Positions 1 through 6,336 of a stretch of DNA of 8,625 bases are shown piece after piece. This stretch comes from an uncultured Collinsella sp. GTDB taxonomy: Bacteria; Actinomycetota; Coriobacteriia; Coriobacteriales; Coriobacteriaceae. Position 1 is the first letter of the stretch. Every line of letters begins with the position of its first letter. The translations under genes and the position numbers were made by a program. The notes beneath the pieces were generated by a model. That model made no database searches. It was not told the origin of the DNA and was given only the letters and a program-made list of their open reading frames with translations. The stretch is from assembly GCA_900550185.1 (NCBI GenBank), contig URRN01000082.1, positions 1-8,625 of the forward strand, in the 5' to 3' direction.

Positions 1-1652
1 GCGAGCGCGGCATCACGATCAAGTCCAATGCCGTTCGCGTGTCCTATGACGCCGATGATGGCGAGACGTATCAGTTCAACCTGATCGATACGCCGGGCCA
101 CGTTGACTTTACCTACGAGGTCTCGCGTTCGCTGGCCGCCTGCGAGGGCGCGGTGCTCGTCGTCGACGCCACTCAGGGTGTTGAGGCACAGACCGTCTCC
201 AACGCGACGCTCGCCATGAACGCCAATCTGGACATTGTGCCCGCCATCAACAAGATCGACCTGCCCTCGGCCCATCCCGATGAGGTTAAGACCGAGATTG
301 AGGACGACCTGGCGATTCCCGCCGATGATGCCGTGTGCGTCTCGGGCAAGACCGGCGAGGGCATTCACGATCTGCTGGAGTCCATCGTCTTTTTGATTTC
401 GCCGCCAAAGGGCGATGCAAACGCTCCGCTCAAAGCGCTCATTTTGGATTCGTACTTTGACGAGTATCGCGGTGTGGTGGCTACGGTGCGCGTCTTCGAT
501 GGTTCCATCAAAAAGGGCGATACCCTGCTTATGATGCAGGCCAAGGGCGACTTTTTGGTCGATGGCGTGGGCGTCAAGCGTCCTGCCGAGACCCCGGTCG
601 ACGCGCTGACGGTCGGCGAGGTCGGATATGTGGTCACGGGCTTGAAGGACCCCGAGGCCGTTCGCGTGGGCGATACCCTTACGTGGGCGTCGAACCCCTG
701 CCCCGAGCCGCTTCCGGGCTACCGCGAGGCCAAGCCCATGGTCTACACGGGCCTGTTCCCGATCGACAACAAGGACTACGAGAATCTGCGCGACGCCCTC
801 GATAAGCTGCACGTCAACGACCCGTCGTTGGTGTGGGAGCCCGAGACCTCGGTGGCGCTCGGCTTTGGCTTCCGCGTGGGCTTCCTGGGCCTGCTGCACA
901 TGGAAGTCGTCAAGGAACGCCTGGAGCGCGAGTTCAACCTGGACCTCATTGCCACGAGTCCCTCGGTCGACTATCACGTCTACAAGACCGACGGCGAAAT
1001 GATCGATGTCCGCAGTCCGCAGGACCTTCCCGAGGCCACACGCATCGATCGTATCGAGGAACCCTACCTCAAGGCAAAGATCATCTGCCCGCCTGAGTAC
1101 ACGGGTGCCGTCATGCAGCTCGCCATTGAGCACCGCGGCGTCACAACCGATATGATCCACCTGACGAGCAAATCGGTCGAGATGCGCTTCGATATGCCGC
1201 TCGCCGAGCTCATCTTGGACTTCTTCGATCAGCTCAAGAGCCGCACCAAGGGCTATGCCTCGCTCGACTACGAGTTCAACGAGTACCGTCCCTCCGAGCT
1301 CGTGAAGCTCGATATTTTGCTTTCGGGCGACGAGGTGGACGCGCTTTCGTTTATAGTCCATAAGGACAAGGCATATGGCCTGGCCCGTGGCCTGTGCGAC
1401 AAGCTCAAGGAAATCATCCCGCGTCAGCTGTTCGAGGTTCCCATCCAGGGTGCTATCGGCAACAAGATCATCGCCCGTTCCACCGTCAAGGCGCGTCGCA
1501 AGGACGTTCTTGCTAAGTGCTACGGCGGCGATATCTCGCGTAAGCGCAAGCTGCTCGAGAAGCAGAAAGAGGGCAAGAAGCGTATGAAGGCCATCGGATC
1601 GGTCGAGGTCCCGCAGGAGGCCTTTATGGCGATCCTCAAGGTGGACGAGTAG
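1..1652 (+). CDS. lepA: Elongation factor 4 (LepA), ribosomal GTPase, 5' end missing
   Basis: EF4 is a translational GTPase that binds paused or mistranslocated ribosomes; it is reported to promote back-translocation and to help 30S biogenesis. The reading frame is already open at base 3, so the true start and the P-loop (G1) lie upstream. About 549 codons are visible against roughly 600 for the family. Visible GTPase motifs are RGITIK (G2, bases 6-23), DTPGH (G3, 87-101, with the catalytic His), NKID (G4, 249-260) and SGKTG (G5, 342-356). EF-G-like beta-barrel and alpha/beta domains follow. The C-terminal domain specific to LepA ends in a very basic stretch (about 1488-1590; KARRKDV, ISRKRK, KEGKKR) that reaches towards the tRNA acceptor region of the ribosome. 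Absence of an EF-G domain IV and presence of this tail separate it from EF-G and TypA/BipA. The dus gene starts 4 nt after its stop, so the two are probably cotranscribed. Confidence 0.97.
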   Translation, partial: ERGITIKSNAVRVSYDADDGETYQFNLIDTPGHVDFTYEVSRSLAACEGAVLVVDATQGVEAQTVSNATLAMNANLDIVPAINKIDLPSAHPDEVKTEIEDDLAIPADDAVCVSGKTGEGIHDLLESIVFLISPPKGDANAPLKALILDSYFDEYRGVVATVRVFDGSIKKGDTLLMMQAKGDFLVDGVGVKRPAETPVDALTVGEVGYVVTGLKDPEAVRVGDTLTWASNPCPEPLPGYREAKPMVYTGLFPIDNKDYENLRDALDKLHVNDPSLVWEPETSVALGFGFRVGFLGLLHMEVVKERLEREFNLDLIATSPSVDYHVYKTDGEMIDVRSPQDLPEATRIDRIEEPYLKAKIICPPEYTGAVMQLAIEHRGVTTDMIHLTSKSVEMRFDMPLAELILDFFDQLKSRTKGYASLDYEFNEYRPSELVKLDILLSGDEVDALSFIVHKDKAYGLARGLCDKLKEIIPRQLFEVPIQGAIGNKIIARSTVKARRKDVLAKCYGGDISRKRKLLEKQKEGKKRMKAIGSVEVPQEAFMAILKVDE

Positions 1653-1656
1653 GTCC

Positions 1657-2700
1657 ATGGCGCTTTCTGATTACAGCAAGCGGCTGCTGGGCGCCTATGC
1701 CGAGCAGCCGTTCCTTATGGCTCCCATGGCGGGCGTTACCGACCCCGCCTATCGCATCATGTGTCGCCGCCGTGGTGCCAACCTTGCCTACAGCGAGATG
1801 GTGAGCGTGGCAGGCCTTGCCTATGCCAGCAACAAAACGTGGCGCCTGGTGCTGCCGGCCGACGAGGAGCAGCAGATTTGCGTGCAGCTCTTTGGCTCCA
1901 AGCCCGATCAGTTTGCGAGCGCCGTCGCCGCCGTCGAGGAGCGCGTTGGCGATCGCCTGTCGCTGATCGATATCAACATGGCCTGCCCGGCTCGCAAGGT
2001 TGTCACCAAGGGCGAGGGTTCGGCGCTCATGCGCACGCCCGACCTGGCGGAGAAGATCGTCGAGGCCACGGTGGGCGCGGCGCATGTGCCCGTGACCGTC
2101 AAGATCCGCAAGGGCTTTTATGCCGAGGACCGTAATGCCGCGACGTTTGCCCAGATGCTTGAGGGCGCAGGGGCTGCCGCAGTCGCCGTGCATGGTCGTT
2201 GCGCCACGCAGCTCTACACGGGCCAGGCTGATTGGTCGGTCGTCGATGAGGTTGCCGACGCTGTCGAGATTCCCGTGATTGGTTCGGGCGATGTGTTCTC
2301 GGCCGAGGACGCTGCTGAGCATCTGCACGGCTCGGGTGCCAGCGCGGTGTTTATCGCGCGCGGCATCTACGGCAATCCGTGGGTGTTCGGCGATGCCCGA
2401 GCCCTTGCACTCGATGGCACGCCGGTTCCTTCTCGCTCCTCGGTCGAGCGCCTGGAGGCTCTGCGCGAGCACCTGACGTTGACGCACGAGCTTCTGCCGC
2501 TCATGTCGCGCGCCCGCACGTACGCAAGCTGGTACTTAAAAGGCATGCCCCATGCCGCCGCCTGGCGCGCTCAGGTGGTGCGTTGCTCTACGTACGAGGA
2601 GTTCATGTCGCTGGTCGATGATATCGAGCGCGATGTGGTGGCCTGCGAGGCCGCGCTTGCCGCCGGTGAGTCGGTGCCCGCTCATCCACTGGAGGCTTAA
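1657..2700 (+). CDS. dusB: tRNA-dihydrouridine synthase, DusB type
   Basis: This FMN-dependent, NADPH-using cytoplasmic enzyme reduces specific uridines in tRNA (D-loop) to dihydrouridine. The protein has 347 residues, normal for bacterial Dus. It shows the TIM-barrel FMN-site motifs MAPMAGVTD (residues 21-29), QLFGS (77-81), DINMACP (105-111) with the catalytic general acid Cys110, VKIRKG (148-153), VHGR (178-181), GSGDVFS (209-215) and ARGIYGNPW (234-242), followed by the helical tRNA-binding C-terminal domain. The DINM-x-CP-x-x-KV signature and GEGSALM favour DusB over DusA or DusC, but the exact uridine target cannot be read from sequence. The usual Gly before the catalytic Cys is Ala109 here. 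ATG 1657 lies 4 nt after the lepA stop; only a weak AGG precedes it at 3 nt, so translation is probably coupled to lepA. Confidence 0.93.
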   Translation: MALSDYSKRLLGAYAEQPFLMAPMAGVTDPAYRIMCRRRGANLAYSEMVSVAGLAYASNKTWRLVLPADEEQQICVQLFGSKPDQFASAVAAVEERVGDRLSLIDINMACPARKVVTKGEGSALMRTPDLAEKIVEATVGAAHVPVTVKIRKGFYAEDRNAATFAQMLEGAGAAAVAVHGRCATQLYTGQADWSVVDEVADAVEIPVIGSGDVFSAEDAAEHLHGSGASAVFIARGIYGNPWVFGDARALALDGTPVPSRSSVERLEALREHLTLTHELLPLMSRARTYASWYLKGMPHAAAWRAQVVRCSTYEEFMSLVDDIERDVVACEAALAAGESVPAHPLEA

Positions 2701-2702
2701 GG

Positions 2703-3935
2703 GTGGCCGTTACCGCGCTGTACGTGCATGTGCCGTTTTGCGCTCAAAAATGCCGCTATTGCGACTTTGACTCGCGCAGCTTTGCTCTGTGTGATTTGGA
2801 TGCTGCGCTCGATTCCTATTTTGAGCAGCTGTATGCGCGCCTCGATTCCTTTGGCGACGCCGGGACGCTTGCGCAGGTCCGCACGGTCTATATTGGCGGC
2901 GGCACGCCGTCACTGGCTGGGGAGCGCCTGGTGAAACTTGCCCGTCGTATCTCCATGTGGTGCAAGCCCGTTGAATTTACTTGCGAAGCCAATCCTGAGT
3001 CGCTGACCGCCGAGCTCGCCACCGCGCTTGCCGAGGCGGGTGTCACGCGCATCTCTCTGGGCGTGCAAACCCTCGACAATACCGAGCTGGTTGCTATTGG
3101 CCGCATTCACGATGCTAATCGGGCACTTGCGGCTATCGCGACGGTGAAGGACGCTGGCCTCGATGTGTCGTGCGACCTGATGTGCGGCCTTCCCGGGCAG
3201 ACGGCCGCAAGCTGGCGGAGCACGCTCGATGGCGTGTTGGCGGCGGCGCCTCATCATGTGTCGGTCTACCCGCTCACGCTCGAGGAGGGCACGCCACTCT
3301 ATCGCATGGCGTGCCGTGACGAGTCGCTCGAGCCTGACGAGGATTTTCAGGCTTCGTGCATGGACGCGGCGCGTGAGCGCCTGGGTGCGGCCGGCTATCA
3401 TCCATATGAGGTGGCAAGCTACGCGCTCGACGGCCATGAGTGCGCCCATAACATTGCCTACTGGACCGGACGGGGCTACCTGGGCCTGGGTCGTTCTGCC
3501 GCGGGCATGCTCGACGACGAGGATTTCGACCGTCTTGCAGGTTTGTTCCCCGGCGTGTCTTCTCGAGGCGATGCGTACCGCGTGCGTCTGGTGCAACGTG
3601 ACGATGACGCGACGGCGTTCGAGGCCGAATATCTGTCGCAGCGCGAGGCTGTCGCCGAAGACTTGATGCTCGCTTGTCGCATGACGCGCGGTGTTGCGTC
3701 CGACCTGTTGGCTCGTGCAGCTTGCGTCATCCCAACGGGCGAGCTGGCAGCTGCCTGCGATCGCGCGCTCGAATTGGGTCTTGCCACTTGGGTGCCCGAG
3801 ACGCTCTGGGGTCATGAGGGACCCTTCACTTCGGCAGATGTCGTCGCGGGCCATGTTCGAGCTCGTCTGGCACCGACCCATCTGGGCTGGCTCGATGGAA
3901 ATGTTCTGTTCGAGCTGTTTTGGGATCTAGCTTAG
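2703..3935 (+). CDS. hemW: Heme chaperone HemW (radical SAM, formerly 'HemN-like')
   Basis: HemW is a radical-SAM family protein that binds heme and inserts it into respiratory-chain proteins; it is often misannotated as oxygen-independent coproporphyrinogen III oxidase (HemN). The 410-residue protein has the cluster motif C-x3-C-x2-C-x-F (Cys13, Cys17, Cys20, Phe22) right at the N-terminus, GGGTPS for SAM binding (65-70), SLGVQ (118-122), CGLPGQT (161-167) and the HNIAYW motif (249-254) that leads into the HemN_C domain. True HemN carries a longer N-terminal extension and a fourth Cys immediately after the motif, both absent here. The GTG start at 2703 is fixed by GGAGG at 2691-2695, 7 nt upstream, and lies 2 nt after the dus stop. 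In the conserved G-x-G-x-x-A-H-[SG] region this protein reads GLGRSAAGM (261-269), with Ala where the family usually has His. Confidence 0.93.
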   Translation: MAVTALYVHVPFCAQKCRYCDFDSRSFALCDLDAALDSYFEQLYARLDSFGDAGTLAQVRTVYIGGGTPSLAGERLVKLARRISMWCKPVEFTCEANPESLTAELATALAEAGVTRISLGVQTLDNTELVAIGRIHDANRALAAIATVKDAGLDVSCDLMCGLPGQTAASWRSTLDGVLAAAPHHVSVYPLTLEEGTPLYRMACRDESLEPDEDFQASCMDAARERLGAAGYHPYEVASYALDGHECAHNIAYWTGRGYLGLGRSAAGMLDDEDFDRLAGLFPGVSSRGDAYRVRLVQRDDDATAFEAEYLSQREAVAEDLMLACRMTRGVASDLLARAACVIPTGELAAACDRALELGLATWVPETLWGHEGPFTSADVVAGHVRARLAPTHLGWLDGNVLFELFWDLA

Positions 3936-3965
3936 GCCGCTCGGGTAGAATTACCGGAATATATA
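3920..3965 (+). promoter_or_regulatory. Weak candidate promoter ahead of the membrane-type dnaJ
   Basis: The 58 nt between hemW and the next gene is AT-richer than its surroundings. It holds TAGAAT (3946-3951) and TATATA (3960-3965), which resemble a -10 box. The best -35 candidate is TTGGGA (3920-3925), 20 nt before TAGAAT, which is too far for a good sigma-70 site. TAGAAT lies in a short inverted repeat, GGTA-GAAT-TACC (3944-3955). I saw no CIRCE (HrcA) or HAIR (HspR) element. No terminator-like hairpin with a T tract follows hemW, so read-through from hemW remains likely. Confidence 0.2.
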
Positions 3966-3978
3966 CGCTGCTGTGAGC

Positions 3979-3984
3979 AGGAGG
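3979..3984 (+). promoter_or_regulatory. Ribosome binding site setting the start of the membrane-type dnaJ
   Basis: AGGAGG is a perfect Shine-Dalgarno core, 9 nt before ATG 3994. This selects 3994 over the in-frame GTG at 3973, which lies upstream of the site, and over ATG 4003, which is 18 nt away. Confidence 0.8.
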
Positions 3985-3993
3985 TTGCCGCGC

Positions 3994-5097
3994 ATGGCGA
4001 CGATGAACGAAAAAGATTACTACGAGATTCTGGGTGTCTCCAAGGACGCCACCTCGCGTGATATTCAAAAGGCCTTCCAGCAAAAGGCCCGTAAGCTCCA
4101 TCCGGACGTCAATAAAGAGCCGGATGCCGAGGAAAAGTTTAAAGAGGTTTCCGAGGCCTACGCCGTGCTTTCGGATGAGCAAAAACGTGCGCGCTACGAC
4201 GCCATGCGTTCTGGCAATCCCTTTGCCGGTGCTCCTACGGCTTCGCCCTATGGTGGCGGCTACGCCGGCAGCACGGGCTATGGCAATCCCTTTGAGGGCG
4301 GCTTTCCCTTTGGTGGCGCCTGGGGCCAGCAGCGTCGCGGCCAGGCTGCCTACAATCCCGAGAACGGCGCCAACGTGGTCGTCGATATCAAACTCGACGC
4401 CAAGGAGGCCAAGGGCGGTGCCCGCAAGACCGTCCGCTACACGCGCTTCGATACCTGTAGCAACTGCGGCGGCTCGGGCTCTGTTTCGTCCGAGCATGCA
4501 CATACCTGCCCGAGCTGCGGTGGCCGCGGCCACATCGACGTCGACCTGTCCTTCCTGTTTGGTGCGGGCACGTTCCAGTCGGTCTGCCCCGAGTGCGGCG
4601 GTTCCGGTAAGGTCGTGGCCGACCCCTGCCCCGATTGCGGTGGTAGCGGTCGTACTCGCGTAACCTCCGAGCAGACGATTGAGTTTCCTGCCGGCACGCA
4701 CGATGGCGATGAGGTCCGCATTGGCGGCATGGGTCACGCCGGCACCAACGGTGCCTCGGGTGGCGATCTTGTCGGCCGCGCCCATGTTGAGGCCGAGCGC
4801 CTGGAAGGCAAGGCCCGTACCGGTTTTTACCTGATGGGCATCGTGGCGCCGTTTTTGGTGCTATCGGCCATCTCGGGCGTGTTCTCGGCCTTTGCCGTGA
4901 TGTGCTTTATTCCGTTTGCCATGGGCCTGTTCATGGTGCTTTCGGACGGTGTGCTTCATCGCAGCCTGCTGTGGTGGAAGCGCGGTGCGATGCAGTTTGC
5001 CAACGGTTTTGCCAACGGCTTCATGTTCGCGCTCGTGTCGGTTTGGTTCGCGAGCTGCTCGCAACGGGCCATGCTTTCGCCGTACCAAATGCAATAA
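3994..5097 (+). CDS. DnaJ paralogue with C-terminal membrane segments
   Basis: A 367-residue J-domain protein, expected to stimulate the ATPase of DnaK and hand it clients. The J domain (about residues 5-70) has HPD at 36-38. A Gly/Phe/Tyr-rich linker (about 73-113) contains two GNPF units and no DIF-type motif. Four zinc motifs follow: CSNCGGSG (155-162), CPSCGGRG (172-179), CPECGGSG (198-205) and CPDCGGSG (212-219). Client domain I ends near GGDLVGRAHVEAERL (residues 256-270). From about residue 277 the protein is hydrophobic: an apparent two-helix hairpin (about 277-296 and 297-317), a basic loop (HRSLLWWKR) and a third helix (about 338-355). Client domain II and the dimerisation region of normal DnaJ are missing. 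With the J domain and the basic loop in the cytoplasm, the protein would be anchored in the inner membrane (inference). The other forward frames do not encode a DnaJ C-terminus here, which argues against a simple frameshift. Partner and client are unknown. Confidence 0.88.
   Translation: MATMNEKDYYEILGVSKDATSRDIQKAFQQKARKLHPDVNKEPDAEEKFKEVSEAYAVLSDEQKRARYDAMRSGNPFAGAPTASPYGGGYAGSTGYGNPFEGGFPFGGAWGQQRRGQAAYNPENGANVVVDIKLDAKEAKGGARKTVRYTRFDTCSNCGGSGSVSSEHAHTCPSCGGRGHIDVDLSFLFGAGTFQSVCPECGGSGKVVADPCPDCGGSGRTRVTSEQTIEFPAGTHDGDEVRIGGMGHAGTNGASGGDLVGRAHVEAERLEGKARTGFYLMGIVAPFLVLSAISGVFSAFAVMCFIPFAMGLFMVLSDGVLHRSLLWWKRGAMQFANGFANGFMFALVSVWFASCSQRAMLSPYQMQ
4212..4294 (+). repeat. In-frame 14-nt direct repeat in the glycine-rich linker
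   Basis: TGGCAATCCCTTTG occurs at 4212-4225 and again at 4281-4294, 69 nt (23 codons) apart and therefore in frame. Both copies encode the GNPF unit of the Gly/Phe-rich linker. A third, looser GFPFGG unit follows. This is probably internal duplication inside a low-complexity linker rather than a mobile repeat. Confidence 0.6.
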
Positions 5098-5112
5098 CAT
5101 CAAACCCTCTGT

Positions 5113-5157
5113 TTGCGGTCGGCCCAGCTTGGGTATAGGACGCACTGTGACAATAAT
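5113..5157 (+). promoter_or_regulatory. Candidate promoter region for the full-length dnaJ
   Basis: In the 81 nt gap between the two dnaJ genes, TTGGGT (5129-5134) is followed after exactly 17 nt by AATAAT (5152-5157), matching 3/6 and 5/6 of the sigma-70 hexamers. A start about 7 nt later would leave a leader of only about 15 nt, with the ribosome binding site at its very 5' end. An alternative is TTGCGG (5113-5118) with TATAGG (5134-5139), but its 15 nt spacing is short. The small palindrome CCCA-GCT-TGGG (5123-5133) overlaps the first -35 candidate. No CIRCE or HAIR operator was seen. Confidence 0.35.
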
Positions 5158-5164
5158 GAAAGTC

Positions 5165-5171
5165 GGAAGGA
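5165..5171 (+). promoter_or_regulatory. Ribosome binding site setting the GTG start of dnaJ
   Basis: GGAAGGA lies 7 nt before GTG 5179. The frame stays open upstream to TTG 5113, but the codons between do not resemble a DnaJ N-terminus and the ribosome site lies inside that stretch, so 5179 is the start. Confidence 0.75.
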
Positions 5172-5178
5172 TTCGGTC

Positions 5179-6327
5179 GTGTCGGAAAATAGGGATTACT
5201 ACGAGGTGCTTGGCGTCGACAGGGATGCCGACGCGCGGACGATTAAGCGTGCGTTTCTAAAGAAGGCCCGTACCGTACATCCGGATGTTTCGGACGACCC
5301 CGAGGCCGAGGCCAAGTTCAAGGAGCTCAACGAGGCCTATTCCGTTCTTTCCGATGAGCAGAAGCGTGCTAACTACGACCGTTACGGCACCGCGGACGGC
5401 CCCGGTGGCTCTGGTTATGTCGACATCAACGATATCTTTGGTGGCATGGGCATGGACGACCTGTTCTCGTCGTTCTTTGGCGGTGGCGCCGGTGGTGGTG
5501 CCCGCAGCCGTCGTGAGCGTCGTCGCGGACGTGACATGGCCATCTCGCTTTCGGTGACGCTCGAGGAGGCGGCGCTCGGCTGCAAAAAGACAATCAGCTA
5601 TGACCGCTTTGCTCCTTGCGAGGACTGCAATGGCACCGGTAGGGCAGAGGGCGCACAGGAAAAGCAGTGCGGCCGCTGCCACGGCACGGGCTATGTCACG
5701 ACGGTTCGGCGATCGTTTTTGGGCCAGGTTCAGTCTTCCTCGCCTTGCCCCGACTGCCATGGCGAGGGCACGGTTATCGACCATCCCTGCGAGACCTGCG
5801 ACGGTCAGGGCCGCACGCCTTCGCACGAAAAGATCGACATCGATATTCCCGCCGGCGTTTCGACCGGTCGCCAGCTTCGTGTGAGCGGCTTTGGCGAGGC
5901 CGGCCTTCGCGGCGAGCCTTCGGGCGACCTGATTGTCAACGTGCGCGTCGCCGACCATGAGCGCTTTAAGCGCAACGGTGATGACCTGTACCTGGTGAGC
6001 GATATCTCGATTGCGCAGGCTGCGCTCGGCTGCGAGATTGAGGTCGAGGGCATTATGCCCGACGAGGTCGTTAAGGTGACGGTTCCCGCCGGCGCCCAGT
6101 ACGGCGACACCGTGAGCGTCAATAATTACGGCATGCCGCGCATTGGCGGTGGCGGTTCGCGTGGCCGCCTGATCGTGCAACTGCGCGTGGTCGTTCCCAC
6201 CAATCTTTCCAATAAGCAACGTGAGCTGCTCCGTGCTTTTGCCGATGAGATGGGCGATGACGTCGCTTCCGGTAAGAAGTCGGTGACCGACCGTATCAAG
6301 AGTGCCCTCGACGATATCCTCGATTAA
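5179..6327 (+). CDS. dnaJ: Chaperone protein DnaJ (Hsp40), full-length class A
   Basis: Cytoplasmic cochaperone that binds unfolded proteins and activates DnaK. From GTG 5179 the protein has 382 residues, the normal length. It has a J domain (about 5-70) with HPD at 34-36, and a Gly/Phe-rich linker with a DIF motif (DINDIFGG, about 82-89) and FFGGGAGGG. Four zinc motifs follow: CEDCNGTG (147-154), CGRCHGTG (164-171), CPDCHGEG (190-197) and CETCDGQG (204-211). Both client-binding domains are present (IPAG near 223 and VPAG near 302), with a C-terminal helical dimerisation tail (KQRELLRAF onward). It resembles the upstream paralogue best in the J domain and zinc region. The position between hemW and phoH matches actinobacterial dnaJ2, so a separate dnaK-linked dnaJ may exist elsewhere; the neighbours here include no dnaK, grpE or hrcA. 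The mtaB gene follows after 9 nt. Confidence 0.96.
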   Translation: MSENRDYYEVLGVDRDADARTIKRAFLKKARTVHPDVSDDPEAEAKFKELNEAYSVLSDEQKRANYDRYGTADGPGGSGYVDINDIFGGMGMDDLFSSFFGGGAGGGARSRRERRRGRDMAISLSVTLEEAALGCKKTISYDRFAPCEDCNGTGRAEGAQEKQCGRCHGTGYVTTVRRSFLGQVQSSSPCPDCHGEGTVIDHPCETCDGQGRTPSHEKIDIDIPAGVSTGRQLRVSGFGEAGLRGEPSGDLIVNVRVADHERFKRNGDDLYLVSDISIAQAALGCEIEVEGIMPDEVVKVTVPAGAQYGDTVSVNNYGMPRIGGGGSRGRLIVQLRVVVPTNLSNKQRELLRAFADEMGDDVASGKKSVTDRIKSALDDILD

Positions 6328-6336
6328 GGAGCCCGC

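Noticed and set aside
39..1652. LepA starting at the GTG at 39
   Set aside because: The frame is open from base 3 and already encodes ERGITIK, the G2 motif, so the gene starts upstream of the window.
1636..2487. Long open frame on the - strand opposite dus (about 283 codons)
   Set aside because: Antisense frames stay open in GC-rich genes because stop codons are rare there. The product resembles no family I know, and the + strand gene has every Dus motif.
2703..3935. Oxygen-independent coproporphyrinogen III oxidase (HemN)
   Set aside because: It lacks the long N-terminal extension and the fourth Cys right after the C-x3-C-x2-C motif; the C-x-F ending fits HemW.
3936..3993. Terminator or CIRCE element after hemW
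   Set aside because: No GC-rich hairpin with a T tract is present, and no TTAGCACTC-N9-GAGTGCTAA-like repeat.
4787..5097. Frameshift explaining the odd hydrophobic end of the first dnaJ
   Set aside because: The other forward frames in this region do not encode a DnaJ C-terminus, and the tail is a coherent set of hydrophobic segments with flanking charges, as expected of a real membrane region.
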